Notes: a model not told the origin generated them from the sequence alone. 64,000 bases of DNA from Flavobacterium psychrolimnae (GCF_003312425.1 NZ_QNUX01000004.1:186001-250000); one strand, 5' to 3'. Positions 8,025 to 18,330 are shown, numbered from the stretch's first letter. Numbers and translations: made by a program.

Positions 8025-9914
8025 ATGGATACCAATTTTTTATTACAGGCAATCATTTATTTAACTGCAGCGGTGATTTGTGTCCCAATTGCTAAAAAAT
8101 TAGGATTGAGTTCCATTCTGGGCTATTTATTAGCCGGAATCGTAATTGGTCCTTATTTACTTGGATTTATTGGTCAAGAAGGTCAGGACATCATGCATTT
8201 TGCTGAATTTGGTGTGGTAATGATGTTATTTTTGATTGGCTTAGAACTGGAACCCAGTAAGTTTTGGAAAATGCGGAAATTCATTTTTGGGATGGGTTCG
8301 GCACAATTAATAGGAACAACGCTCATACTCTTTCTGGGATGTCTATTTTTTATGGACTGGAAATGGGAAACTACATTGGCTATTTCATTGGCATTGGCAT
8401 TATCCTCTACAGCTATTGTATTACAAACTTTGAAGGAGAAAGGATTGTCAAACACCTCTGTTGGACGTTCTTCATTTGCGGTTTTACTTTTTCAGGATAT
8501 TGCGGTAATCCCAATTTTAGCTTTTTTACCGCTTCTGTCAACAGTAAATCTGGAGACAACAAATGATGCGCCACAATCCTTAATTACGGAATTTCCAAGC
8601 TGGTTACAAACATTAATAGTACTCGGAATCATATCTACAATCTATTTTGCAGGTCGTTATGTATTTGTACCGATATTGCACATCATTGCAAAAACAAGGT
8701 TACAAGAATTATTTACAGCATCAGCATTATTACTGGTTGTAGGCGTTTCTTATGCTATGCAATTAGTTGGTTTAAGCCCAGCACTTGGGGCATTTATGGC
8801 AGGAGTCGTATTGGCTAACTCCGAATTTCGTCATGAATTGGAAGGTGATATTGCACCATTCAAAGGGTTGCTCTTGGGATTGTTTTTCCTTGGCGTAGGC
8901 GCTTCGATAAATTTCCAATTAATTATTGAAAATCCACTTTTTATTTTTGCTTTTGGAGCCATCCTGACTCTTGTAAAATTTGCAGTTTTATTTATAATCA
9001 GCAGATTTCATAAAAAAAACATCGATCAAAATTTATTGTTTGCTTTTGGCTTAAGCCAAGCGGGAGAATTTGGCTTTGTGATTATGAGTTTTTGTATGCA
9101 GTTGAATATTGTCCCTAACATGTTAGCCAATCAAATAATGGCAGTAATCGCAATGAGTATGGTCGCAACTCCTTTTTTACTGTTGATAAATGAGCGATTA
9201 ATTTATCCGAATTCAAGGTATAAAGAAAAAACAACCGAAACAATAAAGGATAATGATTTCATAGATGAAGACAACCCAGTTATTATTGCTGGTTTTGGTC
9301 ATTTTGGAAGTACAGTTGGACGTTTGTTACGAGCCAATAAAGTGAAAGCAACCATTTTGGATTATGATTCTGATCGAATTGATTTATTGCGAAAAATGGG
9401 TTTCAAAGTTTATTATGGTGATGCAACACGACTGGAATTATTGAAAGCCGCAGGTTGCGAGAATGCTAAAATTTTTATTGCTGCCATAGATAATCCTACA
9501 GTGAATTTACAAGTGATTGAAACTTTGAAAAAGCATTTTCCGAATTTAAAAATACTAACTCGTGCCCGAAATAGAAACGATGCGTATGAATTAATTGATC
9601 ATAAAGTGCAACATATATATCGGGAAACATTGTATAGCGCGGTAAATATGGGCGTTGATGCATTGGTAGAATTAGGTCACAGAAAATATTCGGCTACCAG
9701 ACAAGGTCAGCAGTTTATAAAATACGATGAAATTACTACCCGCAAATTAGCCGAAAAACGTCATGATAAAATGGCGTATATGATTACCATAAAAGAAGAA
9801 ATTGAATTACAGGAACAGCTTTTAAAAACTGACTTCTATTCGCAAGTTGCAGCAACAAACCACAGTTGGGACAGCGAGCATTTGAAAAACAACTTAGCTG
9901 ACACTAATGAATAA
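8025..9914 (+). CDS. kefC: KefC-like K+/H+ antiporter with RCK_N domain
   Basis: The 629-residue protein has about 12 membrane segments (SSTAIVLQTL and QDIAVIPILA core motifs), then a cytosolic RCK_N/TrkA-N domain (about 415-540). That domain contains the Rossmann glycine motif AGFGHFGSTVGRLL and the YGDATRLELLKAAG segment, which closely follows E. coli KefC. Length matches KefC (about 620). KefC is a K+ efflux system held closed by glutathione and opened by glutathione adducts during electrophile stress. Many Bacteroidota do not make glutathione, so the controlling ligand here may differ. The gene is coupled to the kefF-like gene and ends at a shared terminator. Confidence 0.87.
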   Translation: MDTNFLLQAIIYLTAAVICVPIAKKLGLSSILGYLLAGIVIGPYLLGFIGQEGQDIMHFAEFGVVMMLFLIGLELEPSKFWKMRKFIFGMGSAQLIGTTLILFLGCLFFMDWKWETTLAISLALALSSTAIVLQTLKEKGLSNTSVGRSSFAVLLFQDIAVIPILAFLPLLSTVNLETTNDAPQSLITEFPSWLQTLIVLGIISTIYFAGRYVFVPILHIIAKTRLQELFTASALLLVVGVSYAMQLVGLSPALGAFMAGVVLANSEFRHELEGDIAPFKGLLLGLFFLGVGASINFQLIIENPLFIFAFGAILTLVKFAVLFIISRFHKKNIDQNLLFAFGLSQAGEFGFVIMSFCMQLNIVPNMLANQIMAVIAMSMVATPFLLLINERLIYPNSRYKEKTTETIKDNDFIDEDNPVIIAGFGHFGSTVGRLLRANKVKATILDYDSDRIDLLRKMGFKVYYGDATRLELLKAAGCENAKIFIAAIDNPTVNLQVIETLKKHFPNLKILTRARNRNDAYELIDHKVQHIYRETLYSAVNMGVDALVELGHRKYSATRQGQQFIKYDEITTRKLAEKRHDKMAYMITIKEEIELQEQLLKTDFYSQVAATNHSWDSEHLKNNLADTNE

Positions 9915-9931
9915 CGATTTTCCGATACAGG

Positions 9932-9978
9932 AAAAAGGCATAATTAAAACCGATGACGGAATTAATTATGCCTTTTTT
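9932..9978. terminator. Bidirectional terminator between kefC and guaB
   Basis: AAAAAGGCATAATTAA (9932-9947) pairs exactly with TTAATTATGCCTTTTT (9962-9977). Both flanks supply a U-tract, so it can stop transcription from either side; the two genes converge here. Confidence 0.9.
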
Positions 9979-9999
9979 ATTGTTTTAAAAAACTAAAAA

Positions 10000-11472
10000 T
10001 TATCTTGAATAATTTGGAGCTTCTTTCGTAATTGTTACATTATGAGGGTGACTTTCATTGATTCCGCTGGCAGTAATACGAACAAAACGACCGGTTTCCT
10101 GTAAAGTTGGAACATCCTTTGAACCACAATATCCCATTCCGGCACGAAGACCACCAATGAATTGTTGCATACTTTCGTTCAATTCGCCTTTGTAAGGAAC
10201 ACGACCTACAATTCCTTCCGGAACTAGTTTTTTTACATCATCTTCTACATCTTGAAAATAACGGTCTTTTGAACCTTCCTGCATCGCTTCAACAGAACCC
10301 ATTCCACGATACGATTTGAATTTTCTTCCTTCGAAAATGATAGTTTCACCTGGAGATTCCATTGTTCCGGCTAATAATGAACCTAGCATCACACAGTCAG
10401 CACCAGCAGCAATTGCTTTCGGGATATCACCCGTGTAGCGAATTCCACCATCAGCAATTACTGGAACTCCAGTTCCTTTGATAGCCGCAGCAACTTCAAG
10501 AACAGCAGAGAACTGAGGAAAACCAACACCGGCAACGATACGAGTTGTACAAATAGAACCCGGACCGATTCCTACTTTCACACCATCTGCTCCATTTTCA
10601 ACTAAAAATTTAGCTGCTTCAGGAGTTGCTATATTACCTACAATAACATCTATTTGAGGAAATTTACTTTTTACTTCTTTCAATACATTTACAACACCTT
10701 GTGTGTGTCCGTGAGCGGTATCTATAATAATAGCATCAACACCAGCGTTAACTAATGCTTCGGCTCTTTGAACTGCATCACCTGTAACACCAATTGCTGC
10801 AGCAACACGTAGACGACCATAAACATCTTTATTGGCAATTGGTTTTTGGGTTAATTTGGTAATATCTCTAAAGGTTATTAATCCAACTAACTCATATTTA
10901 TCATTTACAACCGGTAATTTTTCAATTTTATGTCCTTGCAAAACCACTTCTGCTTGTTCCAAAGAAGTTCCTTCAGCAACAGTAACCAAGTTTTTAGTGG
11001 TCATAACCTCAACAATAGGTCTGGCGCTATTTTTTTCGAAACGCAAATCACGATTGGTAACAATTCCTTTCAGAATTTTATTTTCATCTACAATTGGAAT
11101 ACCACCAATCCCATATTCTTTCATGGCATTTTTGGCATCGGCAACAGTCGAAGTCAAAGGCAAAGTAACCGGATCGATAATCATTCCGGATTCTGCACGT
11201 TTTACTTTTCTAACTTTCGCAGCTTGTTGCTCGATAGTCATATTTTTATGTAAAACGCCTATTCCTCCTTCTTGAGCCATAGCAATTGCCATAGCACTTT
11301 CGGTAACGGTATCCATAGCAGCGGATACAATAGGAACATTTAGCGTTATATTTCTTGAAAATTTGGATTGAATACTCACTTCGCGAGGAAGCACATTTGA
11401 GTAGTTGGGAACTAATAGAACATCATCGTAAGTTAATCCTTCACCGATAATCTTAGAGTTGTGTGCGATCAT
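10000..11472 (-). CDS. guaB: Inosine-5'-monophosphate dehydrogenase
   Basis: The 490-residue IMPDH oxidises IMP to XMP with NAD+, the first committed step of GMP synthesis. The N-terminal part of the barrel begins [15 protein letters not shown] tandem CBS pair is inserted at about 95-210. The catalytic loop [11 protein letters not shown] has its cysteine near residue 306, and the flap sequence YFQDVEDD follows. Length is normal. The gene is monocistronic with its own -7 box, and it converges with kefC. Confidence 0.96.
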   Translation of the reverse strand: MIAHNSKIIGEGLTYDDVLLVPNYSNVLPREVSIQSKFSRNITLNVPIVSAAMDTVTESAMAIAMAQEGGIGVLHKNMTIEQQAAKVRKVKRAESGMIIDPVTLPLTSTVADAKNAMKEYGIGGIPIVDENKILKGIVTNRDLRFEKNSARPIVEVMTTKNLVTVAEGTSLEQAEVVLQGHKIEKLPVVNDKYELVGLITFRDITKLTQKPIANKDVYGRLRVAAAIGVTGDAVQRAEALVNAGVDAIIIDTAHGHTQGVVNVLKEVKSKFPQIDVIVGNIATPEAAKFLVENGADGVKVGIGPGSICTTRIVAGVGFPQFSAVLEVAAAIKGTGVPVIADGGIRYTGDIPKAIAAGADCVMLGSLLAGTMESPGETIIFEGRKFKSYRGMGSVEAMQEGSKDRYFQDVEDDVKKLVPEGIVGRVPYKGELNESMQQFIGGLRAGMGYCGSKDVPTLQETGRFVRITASGINESHPHNVTITKEAPNYSR

Positions 11473-11501
11473 TGCAATTGTAGTTGGAGTTTAATTGCGT
11501 G

Positions 11502-11509
11502 CAAATATA
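11502..11509 (-). promoter_or_regulatory. -7 promoter element for guaB
   Basis: Read on the minus strand this is TATATTTG, matching TAnnTTTG, 30 bp upstream of the guaB start. Confidence 0.6.
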
Positions 11510-11635
11510 GATAATTTTAAGCAAAAAATTGCTATCATCTTCCAATAAATAATTAAATTGCAGTTCAAAGTCAATTCTTTGGTTCTAAATTGCCACTTAC
11601 TTTCCAACCCAGAAAATCCGTTTAATTTATTTGCT

Positions 11636-14161
11636 ATGACAGAAACTCAACAAGAATTAAAAGGACTTTCAAATGAGGCGGTTTTACTTTCGAGAACGAA
11701 AAATGGTTTAAACTCCATAGTGAATCAGAAAAAAAATCAGTTCTTGAAATCCCTGTTCGAAATGGTAAAAGAACCAATGTTTCTCCTGTTACTCACCGCA
11801 ACCAGTATTTATTTTATTACCGGAGATTACGGAAATGGAATTTTCATGAGTGCAGCAATTGTGTTGGTTTCCACCATTTCATTATATCAGGAATCCAAAA
11901 GCAGAACAGCAATTGAAGCGTTAAAAAAACTATCCCAACCCAAAAGCAAAGTCATTCGCAATGGAGAAATAACCGAAATTCCAAGCGAAGAAATTGTTGT
12001 TGGCGACCTCATCCAAACAGAAGAAGGCACCTTTATTCCTGCCGATGGCGTTATTCTTCAATCCAATGATTTTTCAGTAAACGAATCTATTCTTACCGGG
12101 GAATCGATGGCTGTTTTTAAAAATGAAACTGCCGAAAATAACACCGTTTTTCTTGGAACCATTGTAACTGGTGGTTTGGCAATTTGCGAAGTAACTGCTA
12201 TTGGCAACAAAACCCAACTAGGAAAAATAGGAAAAAGTCTGGAGGCAATCGTTGAAGAAAAAACCCCGTTGCAAATCCAAATGGGGAATTTTGTCAAAAA
12301 AATGTCGCTTGTTGGCTTGGTGATATTTGTTTTTGTCTGGGTTATCAATTATTACAATTCAAACAATGTTTTAGACAGTCTGTTGAAAGCGCTTACTTTG
12401 GCCATGAGCATCATTCCTGAGGAAATTCCAGTAGCTTTCACTACATTCATGGCCTTGGGTTCTTGGCGATTAATGAAAATGGGAATCATCGTGAAACAGA
12501 CAAAAACGGTGGAAACCTTAGGGAGTGCAAACGTAATTTGTACAGATAAAACAGGAACAATCACCGAGAACAAGATGAGTCTGGCCCAATGGTACACATT
12601 ATCAGATGATACTATTAAAGGAAGTAACAGTGATGAAACTAATAATAATAATAATAATAATGAGCATGATATAGAATTACTGAGTCTCGCCATGTGGGCC
12701 AGCGAACCCATTCCGTTTGACGCAATGGAAATTGCATTGCACGAAGCATATTCGAAGTTAAAAATCGCAGATGAACGCCCTAATTTTAAATTAGTTCACG
12801 AATATCCATTGGATGGAAAACCACCGATGATGACTCATGTTTTCGAAAATCAAAATGGAACGAGATATATTGCTGCCAAAGGGGCTCCCGAAGCATTGAT
12901 TGCCACTTCAAATGTAACTGAAAACAAAAAAAAACAAATTCTCTCTGCAATGACAAAAATGGCTTTGCAAGGATATCGCGTATTGGGTGTTGGTTTAGCT
13001 GAATTTTCAGGTACTGATTATCCTAAAAAGCAACAGGAATTCTCCTTTATTTTTAAAGGATTGGTGGCGTTTTACGATCCTCCAAAAGCAAATATAAAAG
13101 CAGTATTCGAAACTTTTTATAAAGCCGGAATTCAAGTCAAAATAGTTACTGGCGATAATGCCGAAACAACTGCTACAATTGCCAAACAAATTGGCTTTAG
13201 AAATGCGGATAAAACGCTAAATGGTGATGAATTAATGGCCATGGACGATGCTACACTTCGAGAAAAAGTAATGGAAACGTCCATTTTTACAAGAATGTTT
13301 CCCGAGGCCAAACTTAAAATTATAAAAGCACTCAAAGACAATAATCAAATTGTAGCTATGACGGGTGACGGGGTCAATGACGGACCGGCTTTGAAATCTG
13401 CGCACATTGGAATTGCCATGGGAAAAAAGGGAACCGAAATTGCCAAGGAAGCCGCCAATCTGATTCTAATTGATGATGATTTTTCTAAAATGATAGACGC
13501 CATTGCCATGGGCAGAAAAATATATAATAATCTAAAAAAAGCCATCCAATATATCATTTCCATCCATATCCCAATCATCATGATTGTCTTTATTCCATTG
13601 GCATTGGGCTGGATTTACCCCAATATTTTCTCGCCGGTTCATGTCATCTTTCTGGAGATAATCATGGGGCCAACCTGCTCTATAATTTATGAAAATGAAC
13701 CTATGGAACGCAACTTAATGCTGTTGCAACCCAGACCTTTTACCAATACTTTTTTCAAACTTAAAGAAGTTACCATCAGTATAATTCAAGGACTTGTCAT
13801 CACCGCGGGGCTTTTGTTTGTGTATCAATATTGTGTAGCTACAGGTTGTTCCGAAAGCGCAACGAGAACAGTAGTTTTTCTGACATTAATTTCATCTAAC
13901 ATTTTTCTGACGCTGACGAATCGTTCTTTTTATTACTCGATATTCACAACATTAAAATACAAAAATAATTTGGTATTGATGATCATTAGCGTAACCATTC
14001 TAATTACAGCTTCATTGTTGTTTGTACCATTATTTGCTGCTTTTTTCCAGTTCGAAAGGGTTTCGGGATTCCAATTAGGATTAAGTATTTTAGTGGGTCT
14101 TGTTTCGGTGCTTTGGATCGAAATTTACAAAGGATTTAAACGAAGAAAAGTCCAATTTTAA
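11636..14161 (+). CDS. Cation-transporting P-type ATPase (P2-like)
   Basis: The open frame extends to a TTG at 11558, but the ATG at 11636 gives the usual family N-terminus (KGLSNEAVLL as cation-ATPase N domain) and an 841-residue protein. It has TGES in the actuator domain (about 154), the phosphorylation motif CTDKTGTITENKM (Asp near 303), TGDNAETT and TGDGVNDGPALK (about 575) in the P domain, and membrane segments at both ends. PEEIPVA in the core transport helix suggests Ca2+, Mg2+ or another divalent or monovalent cation; the substrate is not certain. An in-frame (AAT)7 tract encodes seven asparagines at 12641-12661, shortly after the phosphorylation site. The gene ends 8 bp from a convergent gene. 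Confidence 0.85.
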   Translation: MTETQQELKGLSNEAVLLSRTKNGLNSIVNQKKNQFLKSLFEMVKEPMFLLLLTATSIYFITGDYGNGIFMSAAIVLVSTISLYQESKSRTAIEALKKLSQPKSKVIRNGEITEIPSEEIVVGDLIQTEEGTFIPADGVILQSNDFSVNESILTGESMAVFKNETAENNTVFLGTIVTGGLAICEVTAIGNKTQLGKIGKSLEAIVEEKTPLQIQMGNFVKKMSLVGLVIFVFVWVINYYNSNNVLDSLLKALTLAMSIIPEEIPVAFTTFMALGSWRLMKMGIIVKQTKTVETLGSANVICTDKTGTITENKMSLAQWYTLSDDTIKGSNSDETNNNNNNNEHDIELLSLAMWASEPIPFDAMEIALHEAYSKLKIADERPNFKLVHEYPLDGKPPMMTHVFENQNGTRYIAAKGAPEALIATSNVTENKKKQILSAMTKMALQGYRVLGVGLAEFSGTDYPKKQQEFSFIFKGLVAFYDPPKANIKAVFETFYKAGIQVKIVTGDNAETTATIAKQIGFRNADKTLNGDELMAMDDATLREKVMETSIFTRMFPEAKLKIIKALKDNNQIVAMTGDGVNDGPALKSAHIGIAMGKKGTEIAKEAANLILIDDDFSKMIDAIAMGRKIYNNLKKAIQYIISIHIPIIMIVFIPLALGWIYPNIFSPVHVIFLEIIMGPTCSIIYENEPMERNLMLLQPRPFTNTFFKLKEVTISIIQGLVITAGLLFVYQYCVATGCSESATRTVVFLTLISSNIFLTLTNRSFYYSIFTTLKYKNNLVLMIISVTILITASLLFVPLFAAFFQFERVSGFQLGLSILVGLVSVLWIEIYKGFKRRKVQF

Positions 14162-14169
14162 TCAGAAAT

Positions 14170-15564
14170 TTATTTTTTACTATTCTTAAAAATAACATTC
14201 AGTCCCAGTTGAAAAGAAAGACTATTTGCCTTGGTAACATCGCTATATTCTAAAAGATTATCGGCAAGAACATAGAAATTCACAGGTCCAAAATGACTGG
14301 ACAATCCCAATCCTATGTTCTTATATGAATAAGAATCTAGCGTGTACGTGGCTTTCATTTGTAAAGCCTTGAATATTTTTCTTCGGTAATAAGTGGTAAA
14401 TGCTACTAATGGCGTTCTTGGCGTAGACATCACAAATAACTGGGCACCAACCGCACTTTTATAAGTCGTTTCAGGATCATAATTAAGACAATTACAATCT
14501 TCAGGGCGTTCTTCATCAAAGGAATACTGAACCGAAGTATTGAATTTTGCCGGACGCCAAGTTGTGTAATCCGCGTACAAGGTATCCAAAGGAATAGCAT
14601 CTTTAAATTCCTGATATCCCCCTCCTGCTGAATTTCCAGAACTGAAATTTGGAACCACACCTTCGTATTTGTACGTTCCTTTAAAGGTTAAACTTTCCAC
14701 TTCTTTGCTGTGTTTAATAAAACCTACGTCAATAACACTGGCGGTAAGCTGAATATTTTTCTTTGGATAATAGGTAAAACCGGCATCAAATCCCAAACCT
14801 AAATTACCTCCTAAAAGTGCTCTTTTGGTAATATCTTTCGTCACATTTGGCTCATAATCTTCATCATCATATGGAGCAATTCCAGATGTATTCAGCTGTA
14901 ATTGCGAATAAATCATCTGTTCATAAACTCCTGTTTCTGAAGGAATCGTATAAATGTAACCAGAGTTATTAGTAGAATTAGCATTATAAATACTAGAGTA
15001 AATTTTCCCGCGTACTCCTAAAATAAGTTTTTCGGTGATGTTTTTATGAAATCCAAGGTGAAATACGGATAACATTTCTGCTTTGGCACTCAAATCGCCC
15101 AAATTAAAAACCTTACCCAAATAGTCTCTGTTTCCATCTAAAGCTAAAATGGCAATATCTTTAGGAACATAACTCAGCATATCGAATTCCTGGTACATTC
15201 CAAACGAAATATAGGAATCACTTTCCTCTCCTGCTATTTTAAAACCTCCGTTAAAAATTTCTATTTGTTCGTTGATTGCTACTTTGTCTTTTCGTGTGGT
15301 AGAAAATACTGCATTGCGTAATTTTATATTAAAATCGACTCCATTATCTGCAAATAAATCATAGGCTGAAAACCCACTCGAACCTACATTTGCAGAAATT
15401 CCAGACAACAAGGGAACCCCAGCATACCAATCGTACTTGAAATCGGCACCCGGATTAGTCATCAACGACTGTGGTACTGAAGTAAAATTATATAAGATTT
15501 GTTTGTTTTGTGAATAGCAATCTATTGCAAGTAATAGAACCAAAATCATGATCATCTTTCTCAT
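14170..15564 (-). CDS. DUF5723 family outer-membrane beta-barrel-like protein
   Basis: The 464-residue protein begins with a signal peptide ending near CYS-Q and then the family start NKQILYNFTSVPQSLMTNPG, as in DUF5723 proteins of Bacteroidota. Repeated amphipathic beta strands (for example FHLGFHKNITEKLILGVRGKI) and an aromatic-rich C-terminus suggest an outer-membrane barrel of PorV/SprF character. No function is established. Its ATG overlaps the TGA of the upstream lipoprotein gene by 4 bp, so the two are translationally coupled and probably act together at the cell surface. Confidence 0.72.
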   Translation of the reverse strand: MRKMIMILVLLLAIDCYSQNKQILYNFTSVPQSLMTNPGADFKYDWYAGVPLLSGISANVGSSGFSAYDLFADNGVDFNIKLRNAVFSTTRKDKVAINEQIEIFNGGFKIAGEESDSYISFGMYQEFDMLSYVPKDIAILALDGNRDYLGKVFNLGDLSAKAEMLSVFHLGFHKNITEKLILGVRGKIYSSIYNANSTNNSGYIYTIPSETGVYEQMIYSQLQLNTSGIAPYDDEDYEPNVTKDITKRALLGGNLGLGFDAGFTYYPKKNIQLTASVIDVGFIKHSKEVESLTFKGTYKYEGVVPNFSSGNSAGGGYQEFKDAIPLDTLYADYTTWRPAKFNTSVQYSFDEERPEDCNCLNYDPETTYKSAVGAQLFVMSTPRTPLVAFTTYYRRKIFKALQMKATYTLDSYSYKNIGLGLSSHFGPVNFYVLADNLLEYSDVTKANSLSFQLGLNVIFKNSKK

Positions 15565-16112
15565 TCTACTACTAAATAAGCGGTTACACCAGAACGCAAT
15601 TTCAAATTCCCTGAACTAGTCTCCGTCAATGGAGCACCCGGAAGCATCCTCAATGTGAAAGCAATTCTAACAGTTCGTTTTAATAAGTCAAGTTGTGTGT
15701 TTTCGAATATCTCCGTTCTGGTCACTTTATTCTCTAAGCCTGTGTATTCCGGAACAGTAAAATTTGTAGTATGAACGACTTGGTTATTTCTATCTAAAAA
15801 TACTAAATCAACCACGTAAGCTCTAGCTATGGTATTTTCCATTTCAAGGAAAAAATCTACTTTTTTTAAACTTTTCCTGAAAAAACTATCATTGAATACA
15901 TCCACTGTTGGGGCATCAAATATGACATTTTGTTCGACTCCACCAGTCACAAATTCATTTGCAGGAATATCAAAATAGGCTAAATTAGCGATAAAAACAG
16001 GCTCCAACTTTATATCGTTTACCTGATCGTAGTCTAAATCACTCGCGCATGAAAAAGATAATAACAACAGCAGTGATAGACTGATAACTCTATTTAAACC
16101 AAGTGTTTTCAT
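15561..16112 (-). CDS. Predicted lipoprotein, coupled to the DUF5723 gene
   Basis: The 183-residue protein has a type II signal peptide (hydrophobic core, lipobox LSFSC near residue 22). The mature part is predicted to be a beta-sandwich: it alternates strands such as DFFLEMENTIARAYVVDLVFLD. I do not recognise a named family. The ATGA overlap with the DUF5723 gene implies a lipoprotein-barrel pair. Confidence 0.7.
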   Translation of the reverse strand: MKTLGLNRVISLSLLLLLSFSCASDLDYDQVNDIKLEPVFIANLAYFDIPANEFVTGGVEQNVIFDAPTVDVFNDSFFRKSLKKVDFFLEMENTIARAYVVDLVFLDRNNQVVHTTNFTVPEYTGLENKVTRTEIFENTQLDLLKRTVRIAFTLRMLPGAPLTETSSGNLKLRSGVTAYLVVE

Positions 16113-16217
16113 GATTTTAATTTATATGGTAGTTTTCGGGAATCTATATTCAACGCATCATTATTACACTTATTATTTATAAAGTAAAGAGTTCAGTAAT
16201 AATTTGTCTATTTTTTT

Positions 16218-17081
16218 CTAATGAAACTCACCAAACAACTTAGAAGCTTCATTATAAGCACTTTCAAAACTCATTGGACTCATATTTGTGTATTCCTTTT
16301 GTGCTGTAAAATAAGACAATAATTTCTCCGTAGGCATATTACCAGTAAGATCATCAGTCGCCATTGGACAGCCGCCAAAACCTTGAATAGCACCATCATA
16401 ACGACGGCATCCCGCTTTGTAAGCAGCGTCAATTTTCTCAAACCATTTATCAGGTGTCGTGTGAAGGTGCGCTCCAAATTCTATTTCAGGATATTTTGGA
16501 ATTAAATTTGAAAATAAATACGAGATTACATCAGGAGTCGAACTTCCCACCGTATCCGAAAGTGACAAGATTTTCACTCCCATTAATGCTAATTTTTCAG
16601 TCCACTCTCCTACTATTTCAACATTCCAAGGATCACCGTAAGGATTACCAAAACCCATTGATAAATATGCCACGACTTCTTTGTTGCTTTTATCTGCAAT
16701 TTCCAGAATTTCCTGTAAGGTGATTAACGATTCGGCTATGGTTTTGTGGGTATTTCGCATTTGGAAATTCTCAGAAATCGAAAAAGGGAAACCTAAATAT
16801 TGTATTTCAGGATGAACTGCAGCGAGAGTTGCACCTTGCGTATTAGCAATAATCGCTAAGAGTTTGCTTCGGGTTTGGGATAAATCAAGTCGTGCCAAAA
16901 CTTTGGCTGTATCCTGCATTTGCGGAATTGCTTTGGGAGAAACAAAACTTCCAAAATCAATACTGTCAAAACCTACCCGCAATAACGATTGAATATAAGC
17001 CACTTTCTTTTCCGTAGGAATAAAGGGTTTGATGCCTTGCATGGCATCGCGTGGACATTCTATAATTTTTATTGGCTCCAT
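16218..17081 (-). CDS. hmgL: Hydroxymethylglutaryl-CoA lyase
   Basis: The ATG at 17081 is preferred over an upstream TTG, giving 287 residues beginning MEPIKIIECPRDAMQG. The TIM-barrel HMGL family shows PRD (substrate-activating Arg and catalytic Asp near 12-13), SLSDTVGSSTPD, the metal-binding HLHTT motif and the active-site cysteine loop GAIQGFGGCPMATDDLTGN. It cleaves HMG-CoA to acetyl-CoA and acetoacetate, the last step of leucine breakdown; leucine dehydrogenase at 23238 would act at the first step of the same route. The gene stands alone between pyrD and the lipoprotein pair. Confidence 0.88.
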   Translation of the reverse strand: MEPIKIIECPRDAMQGIKPFIPTEKKVAYIQSLLRVGFDSIDFGSFVSPKAIPQMQDTAKVLARLDLSQTRSKLLAIIANTQGATLAAVHPEIQYLGFPFSISENFQMRNTHKTIAESLITLQEILEIADKSNKEVVAYLSMGFGNPYGDPWNVEIVGEWTEKLALMGVKILSLSDTVGSSTPDVISYLFSNLIPKYPEIEFGAHLHTTPDKWFEKIDAAYKAGCRRYDGAIQGFGGCPMATDDLTGNMPTEKLLSYFTAQKEYTNMSPMSFESAYNEASKLFGEFH

Positions 17082-17176
17082 AGGAAGCCAAAGATAGAAA
17101 AACAATTAAGAATTTTAAATTCTGATTTCAAATTTTCGAAAATTGATGAAGACTAGAATTTCCAACTGCTTAAAAG

Positions 17177-18196
17177 CTACAATCTTTCTAAGATTTTCTT
17201 ATTTATGGCTTTCACCAAAGCTGGTCCTTCGTAAATAAAACCAGTGTACAACTGAATTAAACTTGCTCCTGCATCTAATTTTTCTATTGCATCTTCGGCA
17301 GAATGAATTCCTCCTACTCCAATAATTGGAAAGGCTTTATTACTTTTTTGCGATAAAAACCGAATCACTTCAGTAGAACGATGTGTCAATGGTTTTCCAG
17401 ATAATCCGCCCATTTCTGTTTTGTTTTCGGATTGCAATCCTTCACGGGAAATCGTAGTGTTAGTCGCAATAACACCCGCAATTTTAGTTTCTTTTACAAT
17501 ATCAATAATATCCAATAATTGCTCATCAGTTAAATCAGGAGCGATTTTCAACAAAATTGGCTTTTGCTTTGGCTTAGCCAAATTCTTGTTTTGGAGCGTT
17601 TGCAATAGTTGTGTCAACGGTTCTTTATCTTGTAACGCTCGAAGATTTGGCGTATTTGGAGAACTTACATTCACCACAAAATAATCAACATAATCATATA
17701 AAGCATCAAAACATATTTCATAATCAGAAGTCGCTTCTTCGTTTGGCGTCAACTTATTTTTCCCAATGTTTCCACCAATCAAAACGTCTTTATTTCCTTT
17801 TAATCGTTCTACCGCTTCCTGAACTCCGCCATTGTTAAATCCCATTCGGTTGATGATGGCGCTGTCTTCTTTTAAACGAAACAATCGTTTTTTAGGATTT
17901 CCTTCCTGACCTTTTGGAGTCAAAGTTCCTATTTCGATAAAACCAAAACCAAAATTGGACAATTCCTTATACAATTTTGCATCTTTATCAAAACCTGCTG
18001 CAAGACCTACCGGATTTTTAAATTTTAATCCAAAAACTTCGGTTTCTAATCTGGCATCATTTACTTCATAAAGCGATTTAAAAAGAGCTGTAAATCCGGG
18101 GATTTTAGATAAAAAGCGAATCAGTGAAAAAGTAAAATAATGTACTTTTTCAGGATCAAACCAAAAAAGTATTGGGCGTAAGAGTAATTTGTACAT
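17177..18196 (-). CDS. pyrD: Dihydroorotate dehydrogenase (quinone), class 2
   Basis: The frame is open to 18427, but the ATG at 18196 starts the typical class 2 N-terminus [19 protein letters not shown], a membrane-association helix, and lies just below a promoter box. This gives 339 residues, normal for the class. FMN and substrate motifs are [32 protein letters not shown] (with the catalytic serine of class 2) and [11 protein letters not shown]. The enzyme oxidises dihydroorotate to orotate in pyrimidine synthesis and passes electrons to menaquinone. Confidence 0.94.
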   Translation of the reverse strand: MYKLLLRPILFWFDPEKVHYFTFSLIRFLSKIPGFTALFKSLYEVNDARLETEVFGLKFKNPVGLAAGFDKDAKLYKELSNFGFGFIEIGTLTPKGQEGNPKKRLFRLKEDSAIINRMGFNNGGVQEAVERLKGNKDVLIGGNIGKNKLTPNEEATSDYEICFDALYDYVDYFVVNVSSPNTPNLRALQDKEPLTQLLQTLQNKNLAKPKQKPILLKIAPDLTDEQLLDIIDIVKETKIAGVIATNTTISREGLQSENKTEMGGLSGKPLTHRSTEVIRFLSQKSNKAFPIIGVGGIHSAEDAIEKLDAGASLIQLYTGFIYEGPALVKAINKKILERL

Positions 18197-18216
18197 GGTT
18201 GTGTTGTTGTGTTGTG

Positions 18217-18224
18217 CAAAAATA
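18217..18224 (-). promoter_or_regulatory. -7 promoter element for pyrD
   Basis: TATTTTTG on the minus strand, 21 bp upstream of the chosen pyrD start. This supports the internal ATG as the real one. Confidence 0.55.
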
Positions 18225-18304
18225 GAATTATCTATCCGATAAATAAATATTTGGAAAATAATTTCTAAAATCATTTTGAATAATAAAAAGCGGATATAAA
18301 CATA

Positions 18305-18330
18305 TCTTATTTGGCTGTGGCCAAATAAGA
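18305..18330. repeat. Perfect 11-bp inverted repeat in the pyrD divergent region
   Basis: TCTTATTTGGC (18305-18315) and GCCAAATAAGA (18320-18330) are exact complements around the loop TGTG. Neither strand has a following T-run, so it is not a standard terminator. It sits between pyrD (minus) and the coiled-coil gene (plus) and could be an operator or a small mobile hairpin. Confidence 0.7.

Noticed and set aside
11558..11635. TTG-started extension of the P-type ATPase
   Set aside because: The first 26 residues have no family counterpart, and the ATG at 11636 gives the normal N-terminus.
17082..17105. TTG-started extension of HMG-CoA lyase
   Set aside because: The ATG at 17081 starts the conserved enzyme sequence.
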